Below are positions 25,871 to 35,569 of a stretch of DNA of 51,200 bases, piece after piece. The notes under the pieces were generated by a model that saw only the letters and a program-made list of their open reading frames with translations, searched no databases and had not been told where the DNA came from. Every line of letters begins with the position of its first letter. The first letter of the stretch is position 1. Position numbers and translations under genes: made by a program. Source of the stretch: Sphingomonadales bacterium (GTDB taxonomy: Bacteria > Pseudomonadota > Alphaproteobacteria > Sphingomonadales > Sphingomonadaceae); the NCBI GenBank assembly GCA_027485485.1, contig JAIXQY010000076.1, positions 1 to 51,200 on the forward strand. The letters run 5' to 3'.

Positions 25871-27252
25871 CCGTGCGCCTGGATGCAGGCAACAACATCG
25901 CTGCTGGCCAGCGCCGGGTGAAAGACATGGCCCTGAATCAGATCGGCCCCCAGACCGGTGACCAACTGCAGCTGCTTCTGGGTCTCCACGCCTTCGACCA
26001 CGCTCTTCTGCTTCAGGCCGTTGGCCAGCCCGATGATACTGGCCATCAGGCGACGGGACCGGCGGGCCAGATCGGGATCGCCGGAATCCAGGCCGCGTAC
26101 CAGCGAAATATCGATCTTCATGAAATCGAGCGGCAATTGCACCAACATGCTGAGCGAGGAATAGCCCGTGCCGAAATCATCGATGGCCAGTGTGCAGCCC
26201 AGCGCCTTGAGCGCAAGCAGATGCGGTGCCACGGCATCGGCCAGATAACCGGATTCGGTCATTTCGAAATTGACCTGCGACGGTTCAAGGCCGCTGTGTT
26301 CCAATGCGGATGTGATGGTGGCCAGCAGCTTGGCTGGCTGCTGGAACTGGGCGGGGCTGAGATTGATGCTTACCCGCAGTTTGAAGCCATCACGGTTGCA
26401 CGGCCAGCTGGCCGCATCAACCATGGCCTTGCGGATGATCCAATTGCCCAGCAAGGGCATCACGCCGATTCTCTCAGCCAGCGGTATGAATTCGGCGGGG
26501 GACACGCGGCCCAGACGCGGATGGTTCCAGCGCACCAGCGCTTCGAACCCGCGGACGATACCAGAACCGGTTTCGACAATCGGCTGATAATCCAGGATGA
26601 ACTCGGCGTTGTTGATCGCTTCATGAATGTCACTTGATTTGAGTGACAATGACACGCGCAGATCATTCTCCAGCGCCTGATTGTGGGCTGCGGCTTCCAG
26701 CATCTGGGGCATGAACAGACAATAATGGGTCTGGCGTTTGACAGCCTCGTGAAGCGCAATGGCGGCAGCCTGCAGCAGGCGCGACGATCCGCCGTCGACA
26801 TCGGCCATGCTGGCCACACCGACATGCACGCCGATCACGATGATCTCGCCGTCGATGGCGAGCGGTCGTTGCAGAAATTCGATGGCGAGCCTGGCGTTGT
26901 CGTCCATCTGATCATTGCCGGCGAACAGCACGCCAAGCCGGCCATCGGCAAGACGGGCAAAGTCGCTGGCGTGAGGGAAGAGACAATGCAGGCGTTGGCT
27001 GAGCATTGCGATGACACGGTCTGCCCGGTCATGCCCGATGCCAATACTGATCTGGTCGAACCGGGCGACTTCAATCTTCATCAGGCAGGCTTGTACCGCG
27101 CCGGGCAGTGCCAAGGCCGTATCGATCAATTGTTGCAAACTGCGGCGGGTGAGAAATCCGGTCAGTTCGTCGACCGCAAGCGCCTGTTTGGCGCTTGCGC
27201 GACCATCATATGGAATGACCGACTCGCGGTCGTGATATGCCCCCCCGTGCAT
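25867..27252 (-). CDS. c-di-GMP phosphodiesterase: degenerate GGDEF plus intact EAL domain
   Basis: The protein is 461 residues from the ATG at 27252. The GGDEF-like region (about 25-190) has LADGRLGVL where the GGDEF signature should be, so it is likely not a cyclase. The EAL domain (about 200-455) keeps every catalytic residue: E237-A-L, N297, E330, D358-D359, K379, E420 and E423, and Q440. It should hydrolyse c-di-GMP. Translation is coupled to the BLUF gene (4-base overlap), suggesting light control. The start is uncertain because no strong Shine-Dalgarno site is visible; an in-frame ATG at 27321 coincides with the proposed -10 region and is unlikely. Confidence 0.92.
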   Translation of the reverse strand: MHGGAYHDRESVIPYDGRASAKQALAVDELTGFLTRRSLQQLIDTALALPGAVQACLMKIEVARFDQISIGIGHDRADRVIAMLSQRLHCLFPHASDFARLADGRLGVLFAGNDQMDDNARLAIEFLQRPLAIDGEIIVIGVHVGVASMADVDGGSSRLLQAAAIALHEAVKRQTHYCLFMPQMLEAAAHNQALENDLRVSLSLKSSDIHEAINNAEFILDYQPIVETGSGIVRGFEALVRWNHPRLGRVSPAEFIPLAERIGVMPLLGNWIIRKAMVDAASWPCNRDGFKLRVSINLSPAQFQQPAKLLATITSALEHSGLEPSQVNFEMTESGYLADAVAPHLLALKALGCTLAIDDFGTGYSSLSMLVQLPLDFMKIDISLVRGLDSGDPDLARRSRRLMASIIGLANGLKQKSVVEGVETQKQLQLVTGLGADLIQGHVFHPALASSDVVACIQAHG

Positions 27253-27319
27253 GGACCATATTCTTGCGCCTCTATTGCAATTCACACTATCAATATGTTG
27301 GCCTGCGACAATGGGGCGC

Positions 27320-27325
27320 ATTATA
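27320..27325 (-). promoter_or_regulatory. perfect -10 element (TATAAT) for the EAL-BLUF operon
   Basis: On the minus strand TATAAT occupies 27325-27320, about 68 bases before the EAL start, inside an AT-rich tract (about 27290-27410) that contrasts with the GC-rich surroundings. No good -35 box is seen at 16-18 bases, so an activator or extended -10 is possible. Confidence 0.4.
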
Positions 27326-27437
27326 ATGAACGTGCTGGTGTAGATGGTAAATTCTATAAGACGATTTTAGATGAATTCTTACTTTATTTAATGTTTCGGA
27401 GCCTTGGTGTTGCTTGTGCCTTTGGCGGCGGCAAGCC

Positions 27438-27842
27438 TTAATAATAGCGCGTCGGATTCTCCGGTTCCGGCAGCGGATCGGCGCCGAAGCGGTTTTCGCC
27501 CTGGGTGCCGATGCGGGTCATCCATGAGAGGTGGATGAGGATGCCGACATAGGGCAGCAGGGTCATCAGCCACCACCAGCCGCGCATGTTCTGATCATGC
27601 AGGCGCCGGATGCTGAGGCTGAGGTGCGGAATGAGGGTGAGGGAAATGGCGACAGGCAGGGCACGGCCGCTCTGTTGATCCGCGCCGAGATCGGCGTGGA
27701 GGACGAAGATATCGAACGCGGCGGCAGCGCTGGCCAGGATGGCCCAGGCCAGCGTGAACCACCAATATTCGGCGCGGGCGGCGCGACCATGGAAATCAAG
27801 GCTGCGGCGCAGGGCCTGACGGATGTTTTCGACGGGGGTCAT
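27438..27842 (-). CDS. DUF805 family inner-membrane protein
   Basis: The protein is 134 residues with four hydrophobic segments. The family marks are FHGRAARAEYWWFTLAW at the N-terminus and LSLSIRRLHDQNMRGWWWLMTLLPYVG in the middle, followed by a short Pro-rich soluble tail. DUF805 proteins are widespread and of unknown function. It is on the same strand as the EAL gene, but an AT-rich 185-base gap with its own promoter-like site lies between, so it is probably a separate unit. Confidence 0.9.
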   Translation of the reverse strand: MTPVENIRQALRRSLDFHGRAARAEYWWFTLAWAILASAAAAFDIFVLHADLGADQQSGRALPVAISLTLIPHLSLSIRRLHDQNMRGWWWLMTLLPYVGILIHLSWMTRIGTQGENRFGADPLPEPENPTRYY

Positions 27843-27927
27843 GGCGGATGGAAGCTAGCGATGGCGTAGGGCGGCGGCAAGCAGCCCTGGCGCCCGCCCC
27901 TTCCGTCGGAGGGGGGGATCTTGCAGG

Positions 27928-29436
27928 TCAATTCACCGGCGGGCGGCGGCGATAGCTGAGGGCTTCAGCGATGTGGGCGCGGGCCACGCCGTCGCTGCCG
28001 GCCAGATCGGCGATGGTGCGCGCCACGCGCAGCACGCGGGCGTAGCCGCGCGCTGACAGCCGCAACGTGTCGGCAGCTTGTGTCAACAGGCGCTGGCCTT
28101 CGGCATCGGGCGTGCTGTGGGCGCGCAGCGGTTCGCCATCGGCTTCGGCGTTGCTGCGGATGGCGGTGCCGGCATAGCGGGCGGTCTGCAAGCGCCTCGC
28201 AGCGGCAACGCGGGCGGCGACATGCGCGCTGGTTTCGGCGGGTGGCGGCAGGCTGAGATCGGCGGCGGAGAGCGCCGGCACCTCGATGTGCAGATCAATG
28301 CGGTCAAGCAGCGGGCCTGACAATTTGCTCTGATAATCGGCGGCACAGCGCGGGGCGCGGGCGCAGGCCAGGCCGGGATCGGCCAGATGCCCACAGCGGC
28401 AGGGGTTCATCGCCGCGATCAGCTGCACGCGCGCCGGATAGGTCACGTGCGCCGCCGCGCGCGCCACCTGCACCTGGCCGGTTTCCAGCGGCTGGCGCAG
28501 CGAATCGAGCACGCCGCGCTGATATTCGGGCAGCTCATCAAGGAACAGCACGCCCAGATGTGCAAGGCTCACCTCGCCGGGCCGTGCTTTCGTGCCGCCG
28601 CCCACCAACGCCGCCATGGAGGCGCTGTGGTGCGGGCTGCGGAACGGCCGGCTGCGTTTCAACTTGCCGCCTTCCAGCTCGCCGGCGATGGAGGCGACCA
28701 TCGACACTTCCAGCGCCTCGGCCGGGGTGAGTTCGGGCAAGATGCCGGCGAGCGCGGCGGCAAGCAGCGATTTGCCGGAGCCAGGCGGCCCGCTCATGAG
28801 CAGGTTGTGGCCACCGGCGGCGGCAATCTCGATGCAGCGCTTCGGCGTCTCCTGGCCCTTGATGTCGGCCATGTCCGGGCCATGTCGCGGATTTTCGGCG
28901 GCGGCCTGCAACGGCTGCGGCAGAATCAACGAACCTTTCAGGTGATTGATCAGCGACAACAGATCGGGCGCGGCGACCAGCTGCACCTCGCCGGCCCAGG
29001 CGGCTTCCGGCCCTTGCGCGGCCGGGCAGATCAGGCCCTGTTCGTTGGCACCGGCATGCAGCGCGGCGAGCAGCACGCCGGGGATGGGCAGGATCGCGCC
29101 ATCCAGCCCCAGTTCGCCCACCGCGACAAATTCCGCCAGCGCATCGGCCGGCAGCACGCCCATGGCGCCGAGCAGGCCCAGCGCGATGGGCAGATCATAA
29201 TGGCTGCCTTCCTTGGGCAGATCGGCGGGCGACAGGTTCACGATCACCCGGCGCGGCGGCAGCGACAGGCCAATGGCGTGCAGGGCGGCGGCCACGCGCT
29301 CCCGGCTTTCCTTCACCGCCTTGTCGGGCAGGCCCACGGTGATGAACCCGGCCGGGCCGGCGGAAATCTGCACCTGCACGTCCACCGTGCGGGCTTCCAG
29401 CCCCAGAAACGCCACCGTGCCGACATGGGCCACCAT
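27928..29436 (-). CDS. YifB/ComM-family Mg-chelatase-like AAA+ ATPase
   Basis: The protein is 502 residues. The N-terminal ChlI-like domain has VQISAGPAGFITVGLPDKAV and NLSPADLPKEGSHYDLPIAL. The AAA+ core has Walker A GPPGSGKS and Walker B VLFLDELPEYQ, then AAMNPCRCGH with further Cys that may bind metal, and LLDRIDLHIEVP. ComM relatives act as branch-migration helicases during uptake and integration of DNA. The start at 29436 follows GGAGAG with an 8-base gap. It is divergent from the small membrane protein gene, with 122 bases between. Confidence 0.92.
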   Translation of the reverse strand: MVAHVGTVAFLGLEARTVDVQVQISAGPAGFITVGLPDKAVKESRERVAAALHAIGLSLPPRRVIVNLSPADLPKEGSHYDLPIALGLLGAMGVLPADALAEFVAVGELGLDGAILPIPGVLLAALHAGANEQGLICPAAQGPEAAWAGEVQLVAAPDLLSLINHLKGSLILPQPLQAAAENPRHGPDMADIKGQETPKRCIEIAAAGGHNLLMSGPPGSGKSLLAAALAGILPELTPAEALEVSMVASIAGELEGGKLKRSRPFRSPHHSASMAALVGGGTKARPGEVSLAHLGVLFLDELPEYQRGVLDSLRQPLETGQVQVARAAAHVTYPARVQLIAAMNPCRCGHLADPGLACARAPRCAADYQSKLSGPLLDRIDLHIEVPALSAADLSLPPPAETSAHVAARVAAARRLQTARYAGTAIRSNAEADGEPLRAHSTPDAEGQRLLTQAADTLRLSARGYARVLRVARTIADLAGSDGVARAHIAEALSYRRRPPVN

Positions 29437-29558
29437 CGCTGTGCTCTCCAATTGTGCACGCCGCGTTGTGACCCTGTTGCCACGCTTAGGAAAAAGCGCG
29501 GGCGGGCGCAATTGCCGCCTTACACTTGCCACACCCCGGCCGTAACGGAGCGTGCATC

Positions 29559-29918
29559 GTGAGTCGCCCCGGTTTCCTTGATCAGATGGTTCGATCCGAA
29601 CCCGTGCGGCTGTTCCAGATCATGCTGGGCATCCTGCTGTTTCCCGTGGCCTTTATCATCGGGCTGGTGTCGCCGGCGCCGATCGGCATCGTGGTGGCGG
29701 GCGCTGGCGCGGCGTTGATCCTGCGCAACTCGCGCTGGGCGCGGCGGCGCTATATCCGCTATAGCCGCAGCCATCCGCGGGTGCGCAAGGTGGTGGATAT
29801 TGGCTTGATGCGCGGCCGCGGGCGGCGCAAACGGGCCCGGATTGCCGTGGCAATGCCACCGGCTTCATTGACGAACCGGGTGGCTGACCCTACATCGCCG
29901 ACCATGCCCCAGGCGTAA
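29559..29918 (+). CDS. small basic membrane protein, PGPGW-like
   Basis: The protein is 119 residues. A short N-terminus is followed by two hydrophobic stretches (about 17-37 and 40-55) separated by SPAPIG, then a strongly basic tail ([22 protein letters not shown]). Such hairpin membrane proteins are common beside housekeeping genes and have no known role; the PGPGW label is tentative. The start is GTG at 29559 with CGGAG eight bases upstream; an ATG at 29526 lacks such a site. It lies 43 bases ahead of secA and could be co-transcribed with it. Confidence 0.7.
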   Translation: MSRPGFLDQMVRSEPVRLFQIMLGILLFPVAFIIGLVSPAPIGIVVAGAGAALILRNSRWARRRYIRYSRSHPRVRKVVDIGLMRGRGRRKRARIAVAMPPASLTNRVADPTSPTMPQA

Positions 29919-29961
29919 GGCGCTTGCCGCCTGCGCTCGTGTTTTTCAGGTCAGGATTTCC

Positions 29962-32691
29962 ATGCTCGGTTTGGGCAAGATCGCCAAATCCCTCTTCGGT
30001 TCCAGCAACGATCGCTATCTGAAATCGTTGCAGCCGATCATCAAGCGCATCAATGATCTGGAACCGCAGATCAGCGCGCTGACGGATGAACAGTTGCAGG
30101 CGCAGACGCCCAGGCTGAAGGCCGAGCTGGCCGCCGGCAAGACCACCGACGACATCCTGCCCGAAGCCTTCGCCACCGTGCGCGAAGCGGCCAAGCGCAC
30201 ACTGGGCCAGCGCCATTATGATGTGCAGCTGGTGGGCGGCATCGTGCTGCACCGGGGCGAGATTGCCGAAATGCGCACCGGCGAAGGCAAGACGCTGGTG
30301 GCCACGCTGGCGGTGTATCTGAACGCACTCACCGGCCGCGGCGTGCACGTGGTGACGGTGAATGATTATCTCGCCAGCCGCGATGCCGAATGGATGGGCC
30401 AGGTCTATCGCTTCCTGGGTCTTTCGGTGGGCGTGATCGTGCCCAATCTGGATGATCAATCGCGCCGGGCGGCCTATGCCTGCGACATCACCTATGGCAC
30501 CAACAACGAGTTCGGCTTCGATTATCTGCGCGACAACATGAAATACAGCCGCGAGCAGATGGTGCAGCGGCCGTTCTACATGGCGGTGGTTGACGAGGTG
30601 GACAGCGTGCTGGTGGATGAAGCCCGCACCCCGCTGATCATCTCCGGCCCCACCGACGACAAGTCGGCGCTCTACACCCAGGTCAATGCCGTGGTGAAGG
30701 AGCTGGAGCGCGAGGATGTCGAGGTTGATGAGAAGCAGAAATCGATCATCCTCACCGAGGCCGGCACCGAGAAGGTGGAGCGCATGCTGGAGGCCGCCGG
30801 CCTGCTGCAGGGCGAGAATCTCTATGATTTCGAAAACACCCAGGTGGTGCACCATCTGAACCAGGCGCTGCGCGCCATCGTGATCTTCCGCCGCGACACC
30901 GATTATATCGTGCGTGATGGCAAGGTGATCATCATCGATGAATTCACCGGCCGCATGATGGACGGCCGCCGCTGGTCCGAGGGCCTGCACCAGGCGGTGG
31001 AGGCCAAGGAAGGCGTGCAGATCATGCCGGAGAACCAGACTCTGGCCAGCATCACCTTCCAGAATTATTTCCGCATGTATCCCAAGCTGGGCGGCATGAC
31101 CGGCACGGCCAGCACCGAAGCGGCCGAGTTTTACGACATCTACAAGCTGAACGTCGTCGAGATCCCCACCAACGTGCAGGTGTTGCGCAAGGATGTGGAC
31201 GACGAATTCTACAAGAATGCCCAGGACAAGTTCAAGGCGATCGTGAAGGCGATCCGCGGCGCGCAGGAACGCGGCCAGCCAGTGCTGGTCGGCACCGTCT
31301 CCATCGAAAAGAGCGAAATGCTGTCGGACTTCCTGAAGCAGGAAGGCGTGGAGCATGTCGTGCTCAACGCCCGTTATCACGAGCAGGAAGCCGTGATCGT
31401 GGAACAGGCCGGCCGCATCGGCGCCGTCACCATCGCCACCAACATGGCCGGCCGCGGCACCGACATCAAGCTGGGCGGCAACGAGGAAGCCCGCATCGCC
31501 CGCGAACTGGCCGGCATGGCCGAAGGGCCCGAGCGGGAAGCCGCCGAAGCCAGGATCAAGGCCGAGGTCGCCGCCGAACGCGAGCAGGTGAAGGCCAATG
31601 GCGGCCTGTTCGTGCTGGGCACCGAACGCCACGAAAGCCGCCGCATCGACAACCAGCTGCGCGGCCGCTCCGGCCGCCAGGGCGATCCCGGCCTGTCGCG
31701 TTTCTATCTGTCGCTGGACGATGATCTGCTGCGCATCTTTGGCCAGCAGAACATGCTGGCCCGCATGATGAACAACGGCCTGGAAGAAGGCGAAGCCATC
31801 ATCCACCCGTGGATTTCCAAGGCCATCGAAACCGCCCAGAAAAAGGTGGAAGCGCGCAATTACGACATCCGCAAGCAGCTGCTGCAATATGATGACGTGA
31901 TGAATGATCAGCGCAAGGTGGTTTACGAACAGCGCGCCGACATCATGGACAGCGACACCGTGGGCGACGTGGTGGTGGACATGCGCCACGAGACCGTGAA
32001 CGCCATCGTTGCCACCCATTGCCCGCTCGGCACCTATCCCGAGCAATGGAATGTCGAGGGGTTGCAGCAGGATGTGACCGGCACGCTGGGCCTTTCGGTG
32101 GATGTGGCGGCCTGGGCCAAGGAAGAGGGCATTGATCCCGAAATCATGGTGGATCGCCTGATCGAACAGGCCGATGCGCTGGTGGCCGAAAAGGCGGCGG
32201 GCCTGCCGGCCGACAGCTGGATCTCGATCGAGAAAAGCTTCCTGATCCAGGCGCTGGACCATCATTGGAAGGAGCATCTGGCCACGCTGGATTCGCTGCG
32301 CTCGGTGATCCACCTGCGCGCCTATGCCCAGAAGACGCCGATCAACGAATATAAGCGCGAAGCCTTTGCCCTGTTCGAACGCATGCTGGCCAGCGTGCGT
32401 GAGGATGTGACGCGGATGCTTGCCAACGCCCAGTTCAGCCTGCAGGCCGATGAGCCGCCGCTGGAGATGCCGTCGTTCGTCACCACTGCCGATCCGGCCG
32501 CCCCGGCGCTCAGTTTCGATGCCTTTGGTTCGGCCCTGCCGGCTGGCATGCTGTCCGCCGCGCAGGATGCCACCGCGATGATCGATATCGATCCCGAAGA
32601 TGTGGCGGAATGGCAGCGCACGGTGAGCCGCAACGCCGAATGCCCGTGCGGCAGCGGCAAGAAGTTCAAGCACTGCCACGGGGCGCTGTAA
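29962..32691 (+). CDS. secA: preprotein translocase ATPase SecA
   Basis: The protein is 909 residues and is the motor that pushes unfolded proteins through SecYEG. Walker [10 protein letters not shown] begins at residue 104; [20 protein letters not shown] is the DEAD-like motif, followed by [18 protein letters not shown], the [15 protein letters not shown] and [23 protein letters not shown] helicase motifs (given here only as recognisable words), and the C-terminal zinc-binding tail [14 protein letters not shown] that contacts SecB. Length and motif order are normal for an alphaproteobacterium. The gene is followed by a GC-rich hairpin. Confidence 0.98.
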   Translation: MLGLGKIAKSLFGSSNDRYLKSLQPIIKRINDLEPQISALTDEQLQAQTPRLKAELAAGKTTDDILPEAFATVREAAKRTLGQRHYDVQLVGGIVLHRGEIAEMRTGEGKTLVATLAVYLNALTGRGVHVVTVNDYLASRDAEWMGQVYRFLGLSVGVIVPNLDDQSRRAAYACDITYGTNNEFGFDYLRDNMKYSREQMVQRPFYMAVVDEVDSVLVDEARTPLIISGPTDDKSALYTQVNAVVKELEREDVEVDEKQKSIILTEAGTEKVERMLEAAGLLQGENLYDFENTQVVHHLNQALRAIVIFRRDTDYIVRDGKVIIIDEFTGRMMDGRRWSEGLHQAVEAKEGVQIMPENQTLASITFQNYFRMYPKLGGMTGTASTEAAEFYDIYKLNVVEIPTNVQVLRKDVDDEFYKNAQDKFKAIVKAIRGAQERGQPVLVGTVSIEKSEMLSDFLKQEGVEHVVLNARYHEQEAVIVEQAGRIGAVTIATNMAGRGTDIKLGGNEEARIARELAGMAEGPEREAAEARIKAEVAAEREQVKANGGLFVLGTERHESRRIDNQLRGRSGRQGDPGLSRFYLSLDDDLLRIFGQQNMLARMMNNGLEEGEAIIHPWISKAIETAQKKVEARNYDIRKQLLQYDDVMNDQRKVVYEQRADIMDSDTVGDVVVDMRHETVNAIVATHCPLGTYPEQWNVEGLQQDVTGTLGLSVDVAAWAKEEGIDPEIMVDRLIEQADALVAEKAAGLPADSWISIEKSFLIQALDHHWKEHLATLDSLRSVIHLRAYAQKTPINEYKREAFALFERMLASVREDVTRMLANAQFSLQADEPPLEMPSFVTTADPAAPALSFDAFGSALPAGMLSAAQDATAMIDIDPEDVAEWQRTVSRNAECPCGSGKKFKHCHGAL

Positions 32692-32755
32692 GCCGGCGCC
32701 AGCCGAAATCGCTGGAACAACTGTCCTTGGCCGTGCAGCATTGCGCACGCGGGCG

Positions 32756-32785
32756 CTTGCCATTGGTGGGGCGCCCCGTGGCAAG
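32756..32785 (+). terminator. hairpin between secA and the SGNH hydrolase gene
   Basis: CTTGCCA (32756-32762) pairs with TGGCAAG (32779-32785), enclosing the self-complementary GGGGCGCCCC (32768-32777). No T-run follows. Its 3' arm overlaps the AAGGA Shine-Dalgarno of the next gene, so it may limit read-through from secA or mask that ribosome site. Confidence 0.45.
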
Positions 32786-32793
32786 GACGGCAC

Positions 32794-33630
32794 GTGGTGA
32801 AATTTTCCGTTTTGGCTGCCGGGCTGAGTCTGCTGGTCAGCGCCTGCGCGGCAACAGACAGCATGCCGGCGGCCGATCCGCCGCCAAAGGCGCGCTATGT
32901 GTCGCTGGGCAGCTCCTTTGCGTCTGGCACGGGGATCGGCGATCGCCAGCCGAACACGCCTGAACGCTGTTATCGCTCGGTGCGCAATTATGCGATGCTG
33001 CTAGCCGCCCGGCGCAATCTTGATCTGAACGATGCCAGTTGCAGCGGCGCCACCACCGACCATGTGCTGGGGCCCTGGAACGAGCTGCCGGCGCAGATCG
33101 ATGCGGTCACCAGCGATACGCGGCTGGTCACCATCACCATCGGCGGCAATGATCTGCGCTTTGCCGCCTGGCTGCGTGCCGCGAGCTGCCGCGCCGGGGC
33201 CATTGCAGAACCCTGCGGATCAGTCCCGCCGCCGAGCGAAGCGGATTATGCGAAGCTGGATCGCAACCTGCGCGCCATCGCGCAGGAGGTGCGCCGCCGG
33301 GCGCCGGCCGCCCGCCTGGTGTTCGTGCCCTATGTGGCGCTGAACTCCGACAAACCATGTCCCCTCGAAACCATCGCGCCGGCTGATGCCGCCGCCGCCC
33401 GCATCACGGCCCAGCGGCTTGCCGCAACAACGCGCGCTGCGGCGCGCGACAACCGCGCCGATGTAGTTGATGTGGATATGGCCTCAAAAGACCACACGCC
33501 CTGTTCGCCAATGCCATGGAGCCTGGGCTTCCCGCCCGGCTATGAGCGGTCACAAGGTGCGCCATGGCATCCCAATGCCGCAGGGCACGCCGCCATCGCC
33601 GACCTGGTCGACACGCTGCTGGCGAAATGA
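32794..33630 (+). CDS. SGNH-fold hydrolase lipoprotein
   Basis: The protein is 278 residues. The N-terminus has a lipoprotein signal with lipobox LLVSAC (Cys near residue 18), so it is probably anchored in the outer or inner membrane. SGNH blocks are readable: block I YVSLGSSFASGTG, block III VTITIGGNDLRF, and block V HPNAAGHAA with the catalytic His. Extra Cys residues in CYRS, ASCSGA, RAASC, EPCGS and KPCP suggest disulfides. Relatives are secreted lipases or esterases (GDSL type). GTG at 32794 or 32797 is the start. Its stop overlaps the next start (ATGATGA). Confidence 0.86.
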   Translation: MVKFSVLAAGLSLLVSACAATDSMPAADPPPKARYVSLGSSFASGTGIGDRQPNTPERCYRSVRNYAMLLAARRNLDLNDASCSGATTDHVLGPWNELPAQIDAVTSDTRLVTITIGGNDLRFAAWLRAASCRAGAIAEPCGSVPPPSEADYAKLDRNLRAIAQEVRRRAPAARLVFVPYVALNSDKPCPLETIAPADAAAARITAQRLAATTRAAARDNRADVVDVDMASKDHTPCSPMPWSLGFPPGYERSQGAPWHPNAAGHAAIADLVDTLLAK

Positions 33631-34460
33631 TGATCGGCCGCGTCCTCAGCTTGCTGGTTGGAAGCATGCTTGTGCTCCTGCTGATGGGCGCATCCCCGCC
33701 CACGCGCGGTCCGCGCTGGGTGATCAGCACGGATGATTACCCGCCGGTCGCGCGCCGCGCCAAGCAGGAAGGGACGACGCGGTACGAATTGGCAGTTGAC
33801 GAGTCCGGCGAACCGACGGCCTGCAGAATCATAAAGAGCAGCGGGCATCAGGCACTGGACGACAGGACCTGCGAATTGGTCCTGAAACGCGCAAGGTTCA
33901 ATCCGGCGCGGGACGACGCGGGCAACGCTGTTCCGGGCAGCATAAGCGGTCTGGTTGGTTGGGATCTTGGTTTGGTGCCGATCTCACAGCCGGCCTATGC
34001 CGGCTTTGGCGTCACCGTTGTTTTCGATGATGCAGGTGCAGTCACGTCATGCGACGTCACGCCGTTGGCCGAAGGCTTCAAATTGACCGCTGGCATGGCT
34101 GGACTGTGTGGCCGCATCGGCAATGCGGCGGCGTTTGCCGCTCTTCTGGGTCGCCCCACGGCCGGCCTTGTTTCAGCCACCTACCGTTATTGGATGAAAA
34201 GCCGCCGATTTGGCGGCCGGTTGCCCACGGATCAGCCGGTTCGCCGGTTCTTGGCGCATGTCGTGTTCGACACCACTGATGATGGCGCGATCACTTGGTG
34301 TGAGGTCGAGTTGGCCCCGGCAAGCCCGTTGCCCGGCTTTGGTGACACCGATATGTGCGGTCCGAAGGCGTTTGGCGTGACCCGCGCCGGCGGCGGCGGT
34401 TCTGCCAATGACCTGTTCGTCGATGCCATTGCAACCGAAGCCAAAGCCGGTGGCAGGTGA
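33627..34460 (+). CDS. TonB C-terminal-domain protein with signal anchor
   Basis: The protein is 277 residues. It has a signal peptide or anchor (GRVLSLLVGSMLVLLLMG) and a first TonB-type domain DDYPPVARRAKQEGTTRYEL, then SGEPTACRIIKSSGHQALDDRTCELVLKRARFNPA as recognisable family words. The second half (about 125-260) contains a similar but weaker fold with GFGVTVVFDDAGAVTSC and FLAHVVFDTTDDGAITWC, so it may be a tandem of degenerate TonB domains. No Pro-rich spanning region is visible, so classical energy transduction is doubtful. It is coupled to the SGNH lipoprotein gene. Confidence 0.78.
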   Translation: MMIGRVLSLLVGSMLVLLLMGASPPTRGPRWVISTDDYPPVARRAKQEGTTRYELAVDESGEPTACRIIKSSGHQALDDRTCELVLKRARFNPARDDAGNAVPGSISGLVGWDLGLVPISQPAYAGFGVTVVFDDAGAVTSCDVTPLAEGFKLTAGMAGLCGRIGNAAAFAALLGRPTAGLVSATYRYWMKSRRFGGRLPTDQPVRRFLAHVVFDTTDDGAITWCEVELAPASPLPGFGDTDMCGPKAFGVTRAGGGGSANDLFVDAIATEAKAGGR

Positions 34461-34663
34461 ACCCAAATTCCAGCGCTTCTTCGATTTCACGCGACAACTT
34501 CCAAAACCAACATCCGAATAGAATTGTGAGATATCGCATTATATCCAGGGGGTTGGAGAAGATAAACATTCTCTGCTGCCAGGCATTCTGATCGTTCAGA
34601 CGCCTCTGGCCAACGTCACCACTTCGAGCCTATCATCCTCAAACTTCGGGGGGAGTGAGAGCC

Positions 34664-35569
34664 ATGGCGCAAGACGCCGAACAGGCATTGATGCGGCTGG
34701 ATGGGCTGTCGGCGCCGGAGCGGGCGGCGTTGGCGCGGCTGGCGGCGGACTTTGTTGTGCCGGCCGGCGGGGCGCTGTTTCGCCAGCATGATCAATCCGA
34801 TGGCCTCTATCTGATCGACAGCGGCACCGTGGCGGTGACCGGGCGCACGCCGGGTGATGGCCATGTCGCGCTGGCGCAGCTGGGCCCCGGCGCGATGCTG
34901 GGCGAATTCTGCCTGCTGGATGGCGGGCGGCGATCGGCCGATGCGCTGGCGGCGACAGATTGTGCCGGCTGGCGGCTCGATCTGGCGCGCTTTGCCGGCT
35001 TGCAGGATGCTGGCGATCCGGCGGCGCTGGCGCTGGCGGCGGCGCTCAGGGCGCAGGTCGCGGCGCGCAGCGCTGATCTGGTGCGGGCGCTGAGCCCCGC
35101 CGCGCCGGACGCCGCCGCCGGGCCGCCGCCGGGCGCGGGCTTACCGGCCGATCATCTGGCGGCGCGGTTGCAGACATTTCCGGGCTTTGATCAGTTCGGC
35201 CCCGCCGATTGGGCGGCGCTCGCCGCCGCCGGCCATGGCCATGGCGCGGCGCGCGGGCAGCGGCTGGATGGCGGTGCGCCGCCCTTGTGGATCGTGCTGC
35301 GCGGTGCGCTGATGTGGCAGGCGGCGGACGGCCTGCAACTTCTGGTGCACGGCCCCGGCGCGCTGGCCGGCAGTGCGGCATTCGTGGCCGGGCAGCCCTG
35401 GCCGGCGCGGCTGCTGGTGCGCGAGGACGCCGAGATGTTCGCCCTGCCGGCGCTGCCGGCTGGGGCCACCGGGCAGAGGCTGGCGCGGATGCTGGGCAGT
35501 GCGCTGGTGCGTGATCAGCGCCGGCTCACACGGGTGCGGGCACGGCTTGTGGCGATGGAGGCGGCCTGA
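34664..35569 (+). CDS. protein with two cyclic-nucleotide-binding-like domains, no DNA-binding domain
   Basis: The protein is 301 residues. The first CNBD (about 15-115) has GLYLIDSGTVAV and the phosphate-cassette-like LGEFCLLDGGRRSADALA, which could bind a nucleotide. After an Ala/Pro-rich linker (about 145-165), a second, more degenerate domain has LWIVLRGALMWQA and LVHGPGALAGSAAF. There is no helix-turn-helix, so it is not a Crp-type regulator. The start at 34664 is preceded by GGGGGGAG. Its stop overlaps the next ATG (TGATG), so it probably acts with the amidotransferase below. Function is unknown. Confidence 0.8.
   Translation: MAQDAEQALMRLDGLSAPERAALARLAADFVVPAGGALFRQHDQSDGLYLIDSGTVAVTGRTPGDGHVALAQLGPGAMLGEFCLLDGGRRSADALAATDCAGWRLDLARFAGLQDAGDPAALALAAALRAQVAARSADLVRALSPAAPDAAAGPPPGAGLPADHLAARLQTFPGFDQFGPADWAALAAAGHGHGAARGQRLDGGAPPLWIVLRGALMWQAADGLQLLVHGPGALAGSAAFVAGQPWPARLLVREDAEMFALPALPAGATGQRLARMLGSALVRDQRRLTRVRARLVAMEAA

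Noticed and set aside
29890-32793. Minus-strand open frame of about 970 codons opposite secA
   Set aside because: It is a composition-driven shadow; the plus strand is full-length SecA with all motifs.
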